Origin: Chloroflexota bacterium
GTDB taxonomy: Bacteria; Chloroflexota; UBA6077
Reading direction: 5' to 3'
Assembly (NCBI GenBank): GCA_023380955.1
Contig: JAMCTB010000065.1
Coordinates: 1-6,409, forward strand
Length of the DNA stretch: 6,409 bases
A program made the translations under genes and the position numbers. Positions within the stretch are counted from its first letter, which is position 1; each line of letters starts with the position of its first letter. A model generated the notes under the pieces. The model searched no databases. It was given only the letters and a program-made list of their open reading frames with translations, and had not been told where the DNA came from. Below are positions 1-6,296 of this stretch, one piece after another.

Positions 1-1358
1 CGGGCTTCAGAGGCTGCCATTGACGAGCTTCAGGCCTGGTGTGAGGCCCACCCCAGGTATCGTCTGCTGGAGTTTGAGGAAGAGGTACGGGCGGTTCGGC
101 AGCGGCTGATGGGCCAGGTGATGAGCAGCCTGCTGGCGGGACGGGAGACGGAGAGTTCGGCGGGGGAAGTGCTCTGCGACAAGTGTGGCGGCCGGATGCA
201 GGACAAAGGGGAGGTGTCGCGGGCGGTGGAGGGTCCCGAGGGTGAGGTCCGCTTGCGTCGACGCTACTACTATTGCCCTTCCTGCAAGGAAGGGTTTTTC
301 CCCCCTGGACCGGGAGTTGGGGTTGACCAGGCGGCCCATGGACCGAGATGGCGGAGAGGGGGATGGCGCGGCTTGGATGCCTGGTCCCTTCCTATCGTGT
401 AGGGGCGAAGAGCTATGAAGAGTTGGTCGGGCTGGGCGTGTCGGCTGCGACGGTGGAAGAGGTGACCACGGCGGCCGGTGAGCGGCTGCGGGAAGTGGAA
501 AGGGGCGTGGCCCTGGAGAGTGTGGCGCTGCCGATGATCGGAGAAAGGGGTCCGGAGCCTGGACCGACAAGGGAGGGCGAGGTGCTGCCTGGGACTGCCC
601 ATCTGTGCATCTCCTTGGACGGGACCACGGTGAACACGATAGGGGGGTGGCGGGAGGTCAAGGTCGTATCGATATCGGAAGTGCGGGAGCGCGAGAAGCT
701 GGCTAGCGATGAGAGCCCGGTTGAACTGGTCAACCACAGCTACAGGGCGGGGATTTGGGAGGTCAAGGAGTTCGCCAACGAGCAATGGGCCGAGGCCCTC
801 AGGCGAGGGGTGGAGATGGCTAGCCGGCTGACCACGGTGAACGACGGAGCGGCCTGGATCTGGAACCTCGTCCTATTTTGTTATCCCGCCGCTCTACAGG
901 TAGTGGACTGGTGGCATGTGGTGGACCGGCTTTGGAAGGTTGCCAACCTGGTGTTTGGGCAGGGCACGCAAGGAGCCAGCTCCTGGGTATCGGCGCGTAA
1001 GGATGAGCTGTGGGCTGGGCGAGTCCCGGCGGTGCTTAAGGCTCTGGGCCATCTGGAGCCCGAGAGCGAGGGGGCGAAGGAAGAGGTTCGGCTGTTTGGT
1101 GAGTACCTGAGGACCCATGCCGAGAGGATGCGCTACCAGGAGTTTCGCGAGCTTGGGGCACCCATAGGCAGTGGCACGGTGGAAAGCTGCTGCAAGAACG
1201 TGGTGGGATCACGGATGAAGCGCGGAGGCATGCGCTGGCGAGTGGAGCGAGCCGAGGCGGTCCTTGCTCTGCGCTGTGCCATCCTCAGCGATCGCTGGAG
1301 TGAAGCGTGGGAGATGCAGCGCCGCCAACCACCCACTCCGCTGCGCCGAGCCGCCTGA
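1..1358 (+). pseudogene. ISKra4-family transposase, 5'-truncated by window edge and broken by two frameshifts
   Basis: This is a DDE-type transposase that would cut and join the ends of its own IS. The reading runs in frame 1 from base 1 and contains a zinc ribbon: Cys codons at 175 and 184 (CDKC) and at 274 and 283 (CPSC), followed by the family's GFFPLD-type block. To read that block one must move +1 into frame 2 at the C run 300-305, giving LDRELGLT. A second +1 move near 340-341 enters frame 3, which stays open to the TGA at 1356-1358. Frame 3 carries the ISKra4-like catalytic region: SLDGTT (Asp codon 618), VNDGAAW (Asp codon 843), VVDWWH (Asp codon 906) and GSGTVES (Glu codon 1182), then the conserved KRGGMRW segment. 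A single slip at the T5C6 run into frame 3 would hit a TGA at 324-326, so it does not explain the layout. Two single-base insertions, or sequencing errors, are the simplest reading. Family assignment is confident; loss of function is likely but not proven. Confidence 0.85.
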
Positions 1359-1401
1359 TGTTCGCCCAAAAGCTCACGCAGACCCATCGCCCGCGTATCG
1401 C

Positions 1402-1430
1402 TTGACAAGGGTAGTGGGAGATCCTATCCT
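1402..1430 (+). promoter_or_regulatory. Candidate sigma70-type promoter at the IS right end, facing the TRAP operon
   Basis: A perfect -35 hexamer TTGACA at 1402-1407 is followed after exactly 17 bases by TATCCT at 1425-1430, which matches 4 of 6 positions of TATAAT. Transcription would start near 1437, about 120 bases before the dctP start codon. It is the only good promoter-like sequence I found in the 201-base gap between the transposase stop and dctP. Because it sits next to or inside the IS terminus, the element may supply the operon's promoter. This is a sequence match only; the rest of the leader shows no clear operator. Confidence 0.5.
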
Positions 1431-1545
1431 GACGTGCGCTCGATGGTCTGGTTGATTTCTCTTCCGCCGGCAATGGCCGACTCGTCCTGTCCGGTCCCCA
1501 CATTCAGTCCTTGGCCTTGAGTTGGAAACGCCGCCAGCAATCCAG

Positions 1546-1555
1546 AAGGGAGAGG
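1546..1555 (+). promoter_or_regulatory. Ribosome binding site of dctP
   Basis: The purine-rich stretch AAGGGAGAGG ends four bases before the ATG at 1560; its AAGGGAG core lies seven bases from the ATG. It supports that ATG as the start, which also places the twin-arginine region and lipobox at the expected distance from the N-terminus. Confidence 0.7.
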
Positions 1556-1559
1556 TAGT

Positions 1560-2723
1560 ATGACTCAGGAACGGAAGGATAGCCTTCGCACCAGGGTGAC
1601 CCGTCGCGGTTTTCTGTACAGAACAGTTGGAGCGGCCGCCGGACTTGGTTTGGTTCTGGCCGGTTGTGCGCCTACAGCCACTCCTTCGCCTACCGCGCCT
1701 TCGGCAGGCGCCGGGGCTGCGCCCGCACCGACGAAGGCGCCCGCTGGTGCAGGTGCGGCTCCCGCACCCACCACAGCTCCCGCCGCGGCCGTCGCTGGAG
1801 CCGGCATCAAGGATCGCACCCTCCGGTTGAATCACACCTTTGGTCCCTTGGGTGCCGTCTACGAACTCGCCGAGAAGTTCAAAGCGTTGGTGGAGGAGCG
1901 CAGCGGCGGGAAGATCAAGGTCCAGAACAACCACTCCGGCCAGTTGGGCGCCGAGAAGGACGGCTACGACTCCCTGCAACTGGGTAGCCTGGATCTGCAC
2001 ATCACGGGTTCCCTCATCGTCGCCACCCTGGCTCCGGAGTACCAGGCCATCGACATGCCCTACCTGTTCGACGACCAGGCCCACTTCCGCCGCGTGGTGG
2101 ACGGGGCCATCGGTCAGACGATGAACAAGATCTTCCTGGACAAGAAGGGCAACCGCAACCTGGTAGTGACCGACCGCATGCCTCGCCACCTGACGACGAA
2201 GAACCGGGAGGTCCACACGCCCGCCGACCTGGCCGGTCTCAAGCTGCGCACGCTGGAGGTGCCAGTCCACGTCGCAGCCTGGAAGGCGCTGGGCGCCAAC
2301 CCGGTCCCCATGGCCTTCCCCGAGGTGTTCACGGCGCTCCAGCAGGGCACCCTGGACGCCCAGGAGAACCCCTTCGACGTGATCTTTGCCAACAACTTCT
2401 TCGAGGTTCAGAAGTACCTGATCCTCACCGCCCACGTCATCAGCGGCAACTGGTTCGATATCAGCGACAAGGTATGGCAGACATTTTCCACTGAGGAGAA
2501 GGACCTGATCTCCACGGCCGCTAAAGATGCCGGCAAGTACGCCGACGACAAGAATACGGGCTTCGGCGCCGAGTTCTCCCAGAAGCTGAAGGACAAAGGC
2601 ATGACCTTCATTCAGCCCCAAGTGGCGCTCTTTCAAGAGAAGCTGAAGGACGTCCCGAACCAGTTCAAGGATGTCTGGAAGGCGGGGCTGTACGACGAGA
2701 TCAGGAAGCTGGCCAAGGGCTAG
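1560..2723 (+). CDS. dctP: TRAP transporter solute-binding lipoprotein, DctP family
   Basis: This is the extracytoplasmic binding protein that captures a carboxylate and hands it to the DctQM membrane complex. The 387-residue product starts with a twin-arginine-like TRRGFL at residues 14-19, a hydrophobic stretch at about 23-34 and a lipobox LAGC. Cys36 is the predicted lipid-anchored first residue. Residues 37-82 form a flexible Ala/Pro/Thr/Gly linker that contains two copies of a 13-residue repeat. The mature DctP fold follows from about residue 84. Family hallmarks are Arg209 in the RHLTTKNR segment, Arg230 in DLAGLKLRT (the position of the family's carboxylate-binding arginine) and QENP at 268-271, with Asn270 at the usual ligand-contact position. 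Such a linker-borne lipoprotein suits a cell without a periplasm closed by a typical outer membrane. It is the first gene of the cluster, with dctQ 45 bases downstream. Substrate is unknown; DctP proteins bind many organic acids, so no ligand is claimed. Confidence 0.93.
   Translation: MTQERKDSLRTRVTRRGFLYRTVGAAAGLGLVLAGCAPTATPSPTAPSAGAGAAPAPTKAPAGAGAAPAPTTAPAAAVAGAGIKDRTLRLNHTFGPLGAVYELAEKFKALVEERSGGKIKVQNNHSGQLGAEKDGYDSLQLGSLDLHITGSLIVATLAPEYQAIDMPYLFDDQAHFRRVVDGAIGQTMNKIFLDKKGNRNLVVTDRMPRHLTTKNREVHTPADLAGLKLRTLEVPVHVAAWKALGANPVPMAFPEVFTALQQGTLDAQENPFDVIFANNFFEVQKYLILTAHVISGNWFDISDKVWQTFSTEEKDLISTAAKDAGKYADDKNTGFGAEFSQKLKDKGMTFIQPQVALFQEKLKDVPNQFKDVWKAGLYDEIRKLAKG
1704..1781 (+). repeat. 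dctP: Tandem 39-base repeat encoding the DctP linker
   Basis: Two in-frame 39-base units, 1704-1742 and 1743-1781, encode AGAGAAPAPTKAP and AGAGAAPAPTTAP. The proteins match at 12 of 13 residues, while the DNA differs at many third positions. This suggests an old duplication kept at the protein level, or convergent low-complexity drift. It lies in the linker between the lipid-anchored cysteine and the binding domain. Confidence 0.8.
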
Positions 2724-2768
2724 ACCGTCGGGGCAAAGTGCTCATGCAGTAAGCTCACGGCTCGGGCA

Positions 2769-3260
2769 TTGGATGGCAAAGTGAGGCTGATCAAAGGCAT
2801 CTGGGATCACGGAGCCGAGACCGTCGTTGTCCTGCTGGTGGTGGTCATGGTGGTGACGGTCTTCGGCCAGGTGTTCTGTCGGTACGTACTGCACGACTCC
2901 CCTTCCTGGACCGAGGAGCTGGCCCGGTACGATTTCATCTGGATCAGCTTCCTCGGCTCCTTCGTCGCCTTCAAGCGTCGGGCTCACGTGATCGTCGATA
3001 CTCTTCTCGTCGCTCTGCCGCCCAATGTGCAGAGGATATTGACGATCGCGGTGCAACTGGCCGTCGCGGTCTTCCTGGTGGTGCTGGTGCAGGAAGGGTG
3101 GAAAATGATCCTGGTCACCTCCAACACCAAGGCGACGATGCTCCAGGTGCCGATGTCCTACGTCTATGCTGCCGTTCCCGTCTCGGCGGCCCTGATGCTG
3201 GTGCAGCAGGCAATCTGGTTGGGCGACTGGGTCCGGCGCCATCTGGTCCCACAGGTGTAG
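2769..3260 (+). CDS. dctQ: TRAP transporter small permease subunit, DctQ family
   Basis: This is the four-helix membrane subunit that pairs with DctM. The product is 163 residues. Hydrophobic segments fall at about residues 16-36, 54-69, 88-108 and 129-151, the normal DctQ topology. The family signature runs through residues 46-77: an acidic EE at 49-50, then Arg53, Trp58, the FLGS turn at 61-64, charged KRR at 69-71, His73 and Asp77. The late P-x-S-x-x-Y segment at 128-133 followed by PV is also typical. The start is uncertain. There is no in-frame ATG after the dctP stop. The TTG at 2769 is the first possible start but has no clear ribosome site; the GTG at 2781 (residue 5) has a weak GGATGG at 2771-2776 and is a real alternative. 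The stop is 2 bases before the GTG of dctM, so the two are almost certainly co-translated. Confidence 0.9.
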   Translation: MDGKVRLIKGIWDHGAETVVVLLVVVMVVTVFGQVFCRYVLHDSPSWTEELARYDFIWISFLGSFVAFKRRAHVIVDTLLVALPPNVQRILTIAVQLAVAVFLVVLVQEGWKMILVTSNTKATMLQVPMSYVYAAVPVSAALMLVQQAIWLGDWVRRHLVPQV

Positions 3261-3262
3261 CT

Positions 3263-4543
3263 GTGCTTACCACCATCGTCCTCATCATGCTCGCCTTTTT
3301 TGCCTTGGGCACCCCCGTGGCCCTGGCCATGGGATTGACCTCCTTCGTCGTCCTGACGATGGTGGGGGATGTGCCGCTTCAGACCATCCCGCAGCGAATG
3401 ATCACCGGGACCGACTCCTTCCCCCTGATGGCCATCCCCTTCTTCCTCCTGGCCGGCAACCTGATGAGCAGCGGCGGGATCACCATGCGGCTGATAAACT
3501 TCGCCTCCGCCATCGTGGGCCACGTCCGTGGGGGGCTCGTGTACGTCGTCATCGTGACTAACATGATCATGGCGGGCATGTCCGGCTCCGCTGTCGCGGA
3601 CGCCGCGGCGACCGGATCCGTCCTGATCCCAGCCATGGAGAAGGCCGGATACAACCGACGCTTCGCGGCCTCCGTCGTGGGGGCCGCCTCCACCATCGGC
3701 CCCATCATCCCCCCGAGCGTCCCCTTCGTGGTCTTCGGTGCAATGTCCCAGGTTTCCATAGGCCGGCTGTTCTTCGGCGGGGCGGTTCCGGGCATCTTGA
3801 TGGGCATCTACATGATGGTGGCCACCTACTTCCTGTCCAAGCGGAGGGGCTACCCGAAGGGCCAGCGCGTCACCTGCGGCCAGTTCCTGGCCGCCACTCG
3901 CGACGCCGTGCTCCCGCTGATGCTTCCGGTGATCATCCTCGGCGGCATCCTGGGCGGCGTCTTCACCCCCACGGAGGCAGCTGTGGTCGCGGCTGTGTAC
4001 GCCTTTGTGTTGGGCACCTTCGTCTATCGAGAAATTGGCCAGAAGGAAGTGGTGAAGGCTCTGCTAGATACCGGCGTCACCTCGGCCACGGTGATGTTCA
4101 TTATCGCCAGCGCCAACATCCTCGGATGGATCATGGCGCGGGAGCAGGCCGGCGAGTTGGTGACCCAGATCGTCACCTCCGTCTCGAGCAACCCCGCGGT
4201 GGTGCTGTTGATGATCAACATCATCCTGCTGATCCTGGGGTGTCTGGTCGACTCGACGGCCAACATCATCCTCTTGACCCCGTTGCTCATGCCTCTGATT
4301 AAATCAGTTGGAATAGATCCGGTTCACTTCGGCGTGGTGATGGTGCTGAACCTGATGATCGGGCTGATGACCCCGCCCGTCGGCATGACGCTCTACGTCA
4401 TGACGCAGATCACGGGCATCAGGGTGATGACCATCGCCAGGGAGGCGCTGGTGTTCATTCTTGCCCTGGTGGCGGTGCTCTTCACCATCACCTACGTACC
4501 GGGGCTGGTGACCTTCCTGCCCAACCTGCTGATGGGGAAATGA
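3263..4543 (+). CDS. dctM: TRAP transporter large permease subunit, DctM family
   Basis: This is the ion-coupled transport subunit that moves the substrate across the membrane. From the GTG at 3263 the product is 426 residues, the usual DctM length, and begins with a hydrophobic helix as the family does. The frame is open further upstream, but that part overlaps dctQ and is not hydrophobic. An AGGTG at 3253-3257, five bases before the GTG, supports this start; an ATG at 3287 is less likely. Family blocks are clear: MAGMSGSAVAD at 103-113, IGPIIPPS at 145-152 in the first hairpin-loop region, and NLMIGLMTPPVG at 363-374 in the second. Most of the protein is predicted membrane helix. It is 2 bases after dctQ and 16 bases before the next gene, so the transporter and the enzymes should share one mRNA. 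No frameshift or missing motif was seen. Confidence 0.95.
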   Translation: MLTTIVLIMLAFFALGTPVALAMGLTSFVVLTMVGDVPLQTIPQRMITGTDSFPLMAIPFFLLAGNLMSSGGITMRLINFASAIVGHVRGGLVYVVIVTNMIMAGMSGSAVADAAATGSVLIPAMEKAGYNRRFAASVVGAASTIGPIIPPSVPFVVFGAMSQVSIGRLFFGGAVPGILMGIYMMVATYFLSKRRGYPKGQRVTCGQFLAATRDAVLPLMLPVIILGGILGGVFTPTEAAVVAAVYAFVLGTFVYREIGQKEVVKALLDTGVTSATVMFIIASANILGWIMAREQAGELVTQIVTSVSSNPAVVLLMINIILLILGCLVDSTANIILLTPLLMPLIKSVGIDPVHFGVVMVLNLMIGLMTPPVGMTLYVMTQITGIRVMTIAREALVFILALVAVLFTITYVPGLVTFLPNLLMGK

Positions 4544-4547
4544 ATCT

Positions 4548-4552
4548 GGAGG
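4548..4552 (+). promoter_or_regulatory. Ribosome binding site of the M29/NicX-like gene
   Basis: A perfect GGAGG lies seven bases before the ATG at 4560, in the 16-base gap after dctM. It is the strongest ribosome site in the cluster and fixes the start of the next gene. Confidence 0.8.
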
Positions 4553-4559
4553 ATTCTGA

Positions 4560-5522
4560 ATGCGTAGCATGTTGATGACCCGGGCTGCTCGGACGCTGGT
4601 GGATCTGAGCGGTGTGAAGCCCGGTGAGCACCTGCTGGTGCTAACGGACACGGAAAAGTTCTCCATCGGCCAGTTGGTGGCCGGAGTGGGCCACGAAGCC
4701 GGTGCCCGGGTGACCTTCATGGTGCAGCCCGCCGGGAAGATCCATGGGGAGGAGCTTTCCCCAGTGGTGGCGGCGGCAATGAAAGCAGCCGACGTGGTCA
4801 TCGCCCCTGTGCTGAAGAACATCGCCCACACCAGCGCTCGGCTGGAGGCGACGAAGTCGGGAACCCGGGTGCTGATCTTCCCGGAGGTCACCGAGGAGAT
4901 GATGCTGGGGGGTGGCATCGAGGCCGACTTCGCCGCCCTCCGCCCCATGGTCGACAGGCTGGCCCAGAAGCTCCACGCCGCTCGGGTGGCCCGCCTGACC
5001 AACGCCGCGGGCACCGACGTCACCATGAGCATCGAGGGACGTCGGGGCCGCGCTTTGAACGGCTTTGCCAATGCCGTGGACATCGCCGCCCCTCCCGGCA
5101 TAGAGGCCAGCACCGCCCCGGTGGAGGGGACGGCGGATGGTTTGGTGGTGGTGGACGGCAGCATCCCCGGAGTCGGTGTGGTTCGAGGGGAGCCGGTGCG
5201 GATCCGAGTAAAGGAGGGACGCGCGGTCTCCATCGAAGGCGGCAGCGTCGGGGAAGGCTTCCGGGATCTGCTGGCAAGCCTTAACGACCCGAACGTCTAC
5301 CTGCTTGGCGAGTTGGGGGTCGGCATGAATCCCAAGTGCGAGATTCGGGGGAACATGCAGGACGACGAGGGTATGTACGGAACGGCCCACGTTGCCTTCG
5401 GGACCAACAAGTACATCGGCGGAACGAACGTGGCCGCGGGACACTACGACGTCGTCATCCGAAAAGCCACGCTGGAGCTGGACGGCGAGACCGTAGTCAA
5501 AGAGGGTGAGGTTCTAGTCTAA
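4560..5522 (+). CDS. Metalloenzyme of the M29 aminopeptidase / NicX (2,5-dihydroxypyridine dioxygenase) superfamily
   Basis: The 320-residue, predicted soluble cytoplasmic protein has no signal peptide or membrane helix. Its C-terminal third holds the likely metal site: GELGVGMNP with Glu251, a DDE run ending at Glu270, GTAH with His277, and HYD with His295 and Asp297. This E...GTxH...HxD order is shared by M29 metallo-aminopeptidases and by NicX-type enzymes, which use the same fold to hold Fe(II) and open the ring of 2,5-dihydroxypyridine. The protein is shorter than classical M29 peptidases (about 400 residues) and nearer to NicX (about 350), so it is not a standard aminopeptidase T. The N-terminal half has the alternating VV/LI and TD patterns of an alpha/beta domain. 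Context favours a small-molecule enzyme: it follows a carboxylate transporter and overlaps a cyclase-family hydrolase. Peptidase or dioxygenase activity cannot be decided from sequence alone, so no gene symbol is given. Confidence 0.8.
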   Translation: MRSMLMTRAARTLVDLSGVKPGEHLLVLTDTEKFSIGQLVAGVGHEAGARVTFMVQPAGKIHGEELSPVVAAAMKAADVVIAPVLKNIAHTSARLEATKSGTRVLIFPEVTEEMMLGGGIEADFAALRPMVDRLAQKLHAARVARLTNAAGTDVTMSIEGRRGRALNGFANAVDIAAPPGIEASTAPVEGTADGLVVVDGSIPGVGVVRGEPVRIRVKEGRAVSIEGGSVGEGFRDLLASLNDPNVYLLGELGVGMNPKCEIRGNMQDDEGMYGTAHVAFGTNKYIGGTNVAAGHYDVVIRKATLELDGETVVKEGEVLV

Positions 5523-6199
5523 TGGCCAGGATCATCGATCTTTCCATGCCCATCAAGCGCCACTGGCGGTGGCCCGGCGAGTTGACCGCCAAGATCAACT
5601 ACGACAACGGCCACCCGTTCCGAACGACCTGGGTAACCCTATCGAACCACGGCTTTACTCACGTTGACTCGGCCCTGCACTACTTCAAGGGCGAGCCCGC
5701 GGTGCCCGAGGTCCCCCTGGAGCAGTACGTCGGGCGGGCCACCGTGGTCAACGTGAGCCACAGGGGAGCCAACGAGGGCGTCACTGCCGATGACCTTGAC
5801 GAGCACGGCCGTCACGTCGACGCGGGGGACATCGTTCTCCTGCGCACCGACTGGCCGTTGAAATATCCCTACGAGTCGAAGGAATTCTGGGGAGACGCGC
5901 CGTACACCACAGCGGGGGCGTGTGAGTGGCTGGTGGCCAGGAAGGTGCGCTCCGTAGGCTACGACTACCCGCCGGATGAATGTATCCGGGATGAGGTTCG
6001 CGCGCCGGAGAAGATCCATCCCCTGGAGGCCTACACCACCCACTCCATCTTCTTCCCGGCGGGCATCCTGGTGATCGAGTACCTGGTGAACCTCCACCTC
6101 TTGCCCGAGAAGGCCCACTTCCAATTGGTTGCGGCTCCCCTACCGATCCAGGGGGCGGAAGGCTGCCCGGTCCGGGCTCTTGCCTTCCTCGATGCGTAG
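5522..6199 (+). CDS. Cyclase-family (kynurenine formamidase-like) metal-dependent hydrolase
   Basis: The 225-residue cytoplasmic product carries the metal-binding signature of the cyclase family (Pfam PF04199), H-x-x-x-H-x-D-x-x-x-H, at His43, His47, Asp49 and His53. The usual glycine before Thr46 is Phe45 here. Near the C-terminus, His174 and Glu186 have the 12-residue spacing of the catalytic His and Glu in bacterial kynurenine formamidase. The N-terminal IIDLSMPI and the AGDIVLLRTDW segment at about 101-111 are also typical. Members hydrolyse amides or cyclic amides such as N-formylkynurenine and isatin. Length is normal for the family. The ATG at 5522 overlaps the stop of the preceding gene as TAATG, with a GGTGAGG at 5505-5511 upstream, so translation of the two enzymes is probably coupled. 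Substrate unknown. It ends the cluster; the next gene is on the other strand. Confidence 0.9.
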   Translation: MARIIDLSMPIKRHWRWPGELTAKINYDNGHPFRTTWVTLSNHGFTHVDSALHYFKGEPAVPEVPLEQYVGRATVVNVSHRGANEGVTADDLDEHGRHVDAGDIVLLRTDWPLKYPYESKEFWGDAPYTTAGACEWLVARKVRSVGYDYPPDECIRDEVRAPEKIHPLEAYTTHSIFFPAGILVIEYLVNLHLLPEKAHFQLVAAPLPIQGAEGCPVRALAFLDA

Positions 6200-6201
6200 G
6201 G

Positions 6202-6218
6202 CAGGGGCTCGACCCCTG
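6202..6218 (+). other. GC-rich hairpin just after the operon, possible transcription end
   Basis: CAGGGG at 6202-6207 and CCCCTG at 6213-6218 form a perfect 6-base stem with a 5-base loop, only 2 bases after the cyclase stop codon. An alternative pairing uses GCAGGG 6201-6206 with CCCTGC 6228-6233. A weaker CAGTG/CACTG hairpin lies at 6254-6272. None is followed by a T-tract, so a standard intrinsic terminator is not shown. The position between convergent genes makes a termination or mRNA-end role plausible. Confidence 0.35.
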
Positions 6219-6296
6219 GCGCCCCAGCCCTGCGTAGCCGGCTCCTGGTCGTTCAGTGCACCTTGGTCACTGCCTACTGCCGGCTGATCCCTTCTC

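Larger units (their letters stand above)
1..1430 (+). mobile_element. ISKra4-family insertion sequence, right-hand part (left end outside window)
   Basis: The stretch is defined by the ISKra4-type transposase remnant that fills nearly all of it. The left terminus is beyond base 1. The right terminus cannot be fixed because its partner inverted repeat is not visible. The approximate limit of 1430 is set from the non-coding tail after the transposase stop at 1356-1358, and the true end could lie anywhere from about 1375 to 1540. No target-site duplication can be tested. The element lies in the same orientation as the TRAP operon and just upstream of it. Confidence 0.6.

Noticed and set aside
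295..305. T5C6 run as a programmed -1 frameshift site for the transposase
   Set aside because: A -1 slip here enters a frame with a TGA at 324-326, before the conserved part, and would skip the family LDxELGL block.
7..785. Minus-strand open frames opposite the transposase
   Set aside because: Low-complexity Pro/Arg/Ser products typical of the complement of GC-rich coding DNA; the plus strand encodes a recognisable transposase.
1374..2636. 420-codon open frame on the minus strand, antisense to dctP
   Set aside because: It mirrors the GC-rich coding strand of dctP, runs into the IS tail and has no recognisable domain. The sense frame is a clear DctP protein.
2744..2752. ATG CAG TAA mini-frame in the dctP-dctQ gap
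   Set aside because: Two codons with no ribosome site; nothing suggests a leader peptide.
3098..3262. Longer dctM starting inside dctQ
   Set aside because: The added residues are polar and Gly/Arg-rich, overlap dctQ by over 160 bases, and the GTG at 3263 gives the normal family length and hydrophobic N-terminus.
4304..5233. 309-codon open frame on the minus strand across the end of dctM and the M29/NicX-like gene
   Set aside because: It spans two real genes and their junction, is rich in Arg, Ser and Thr as expected of an antisense shadow, and has no motif.
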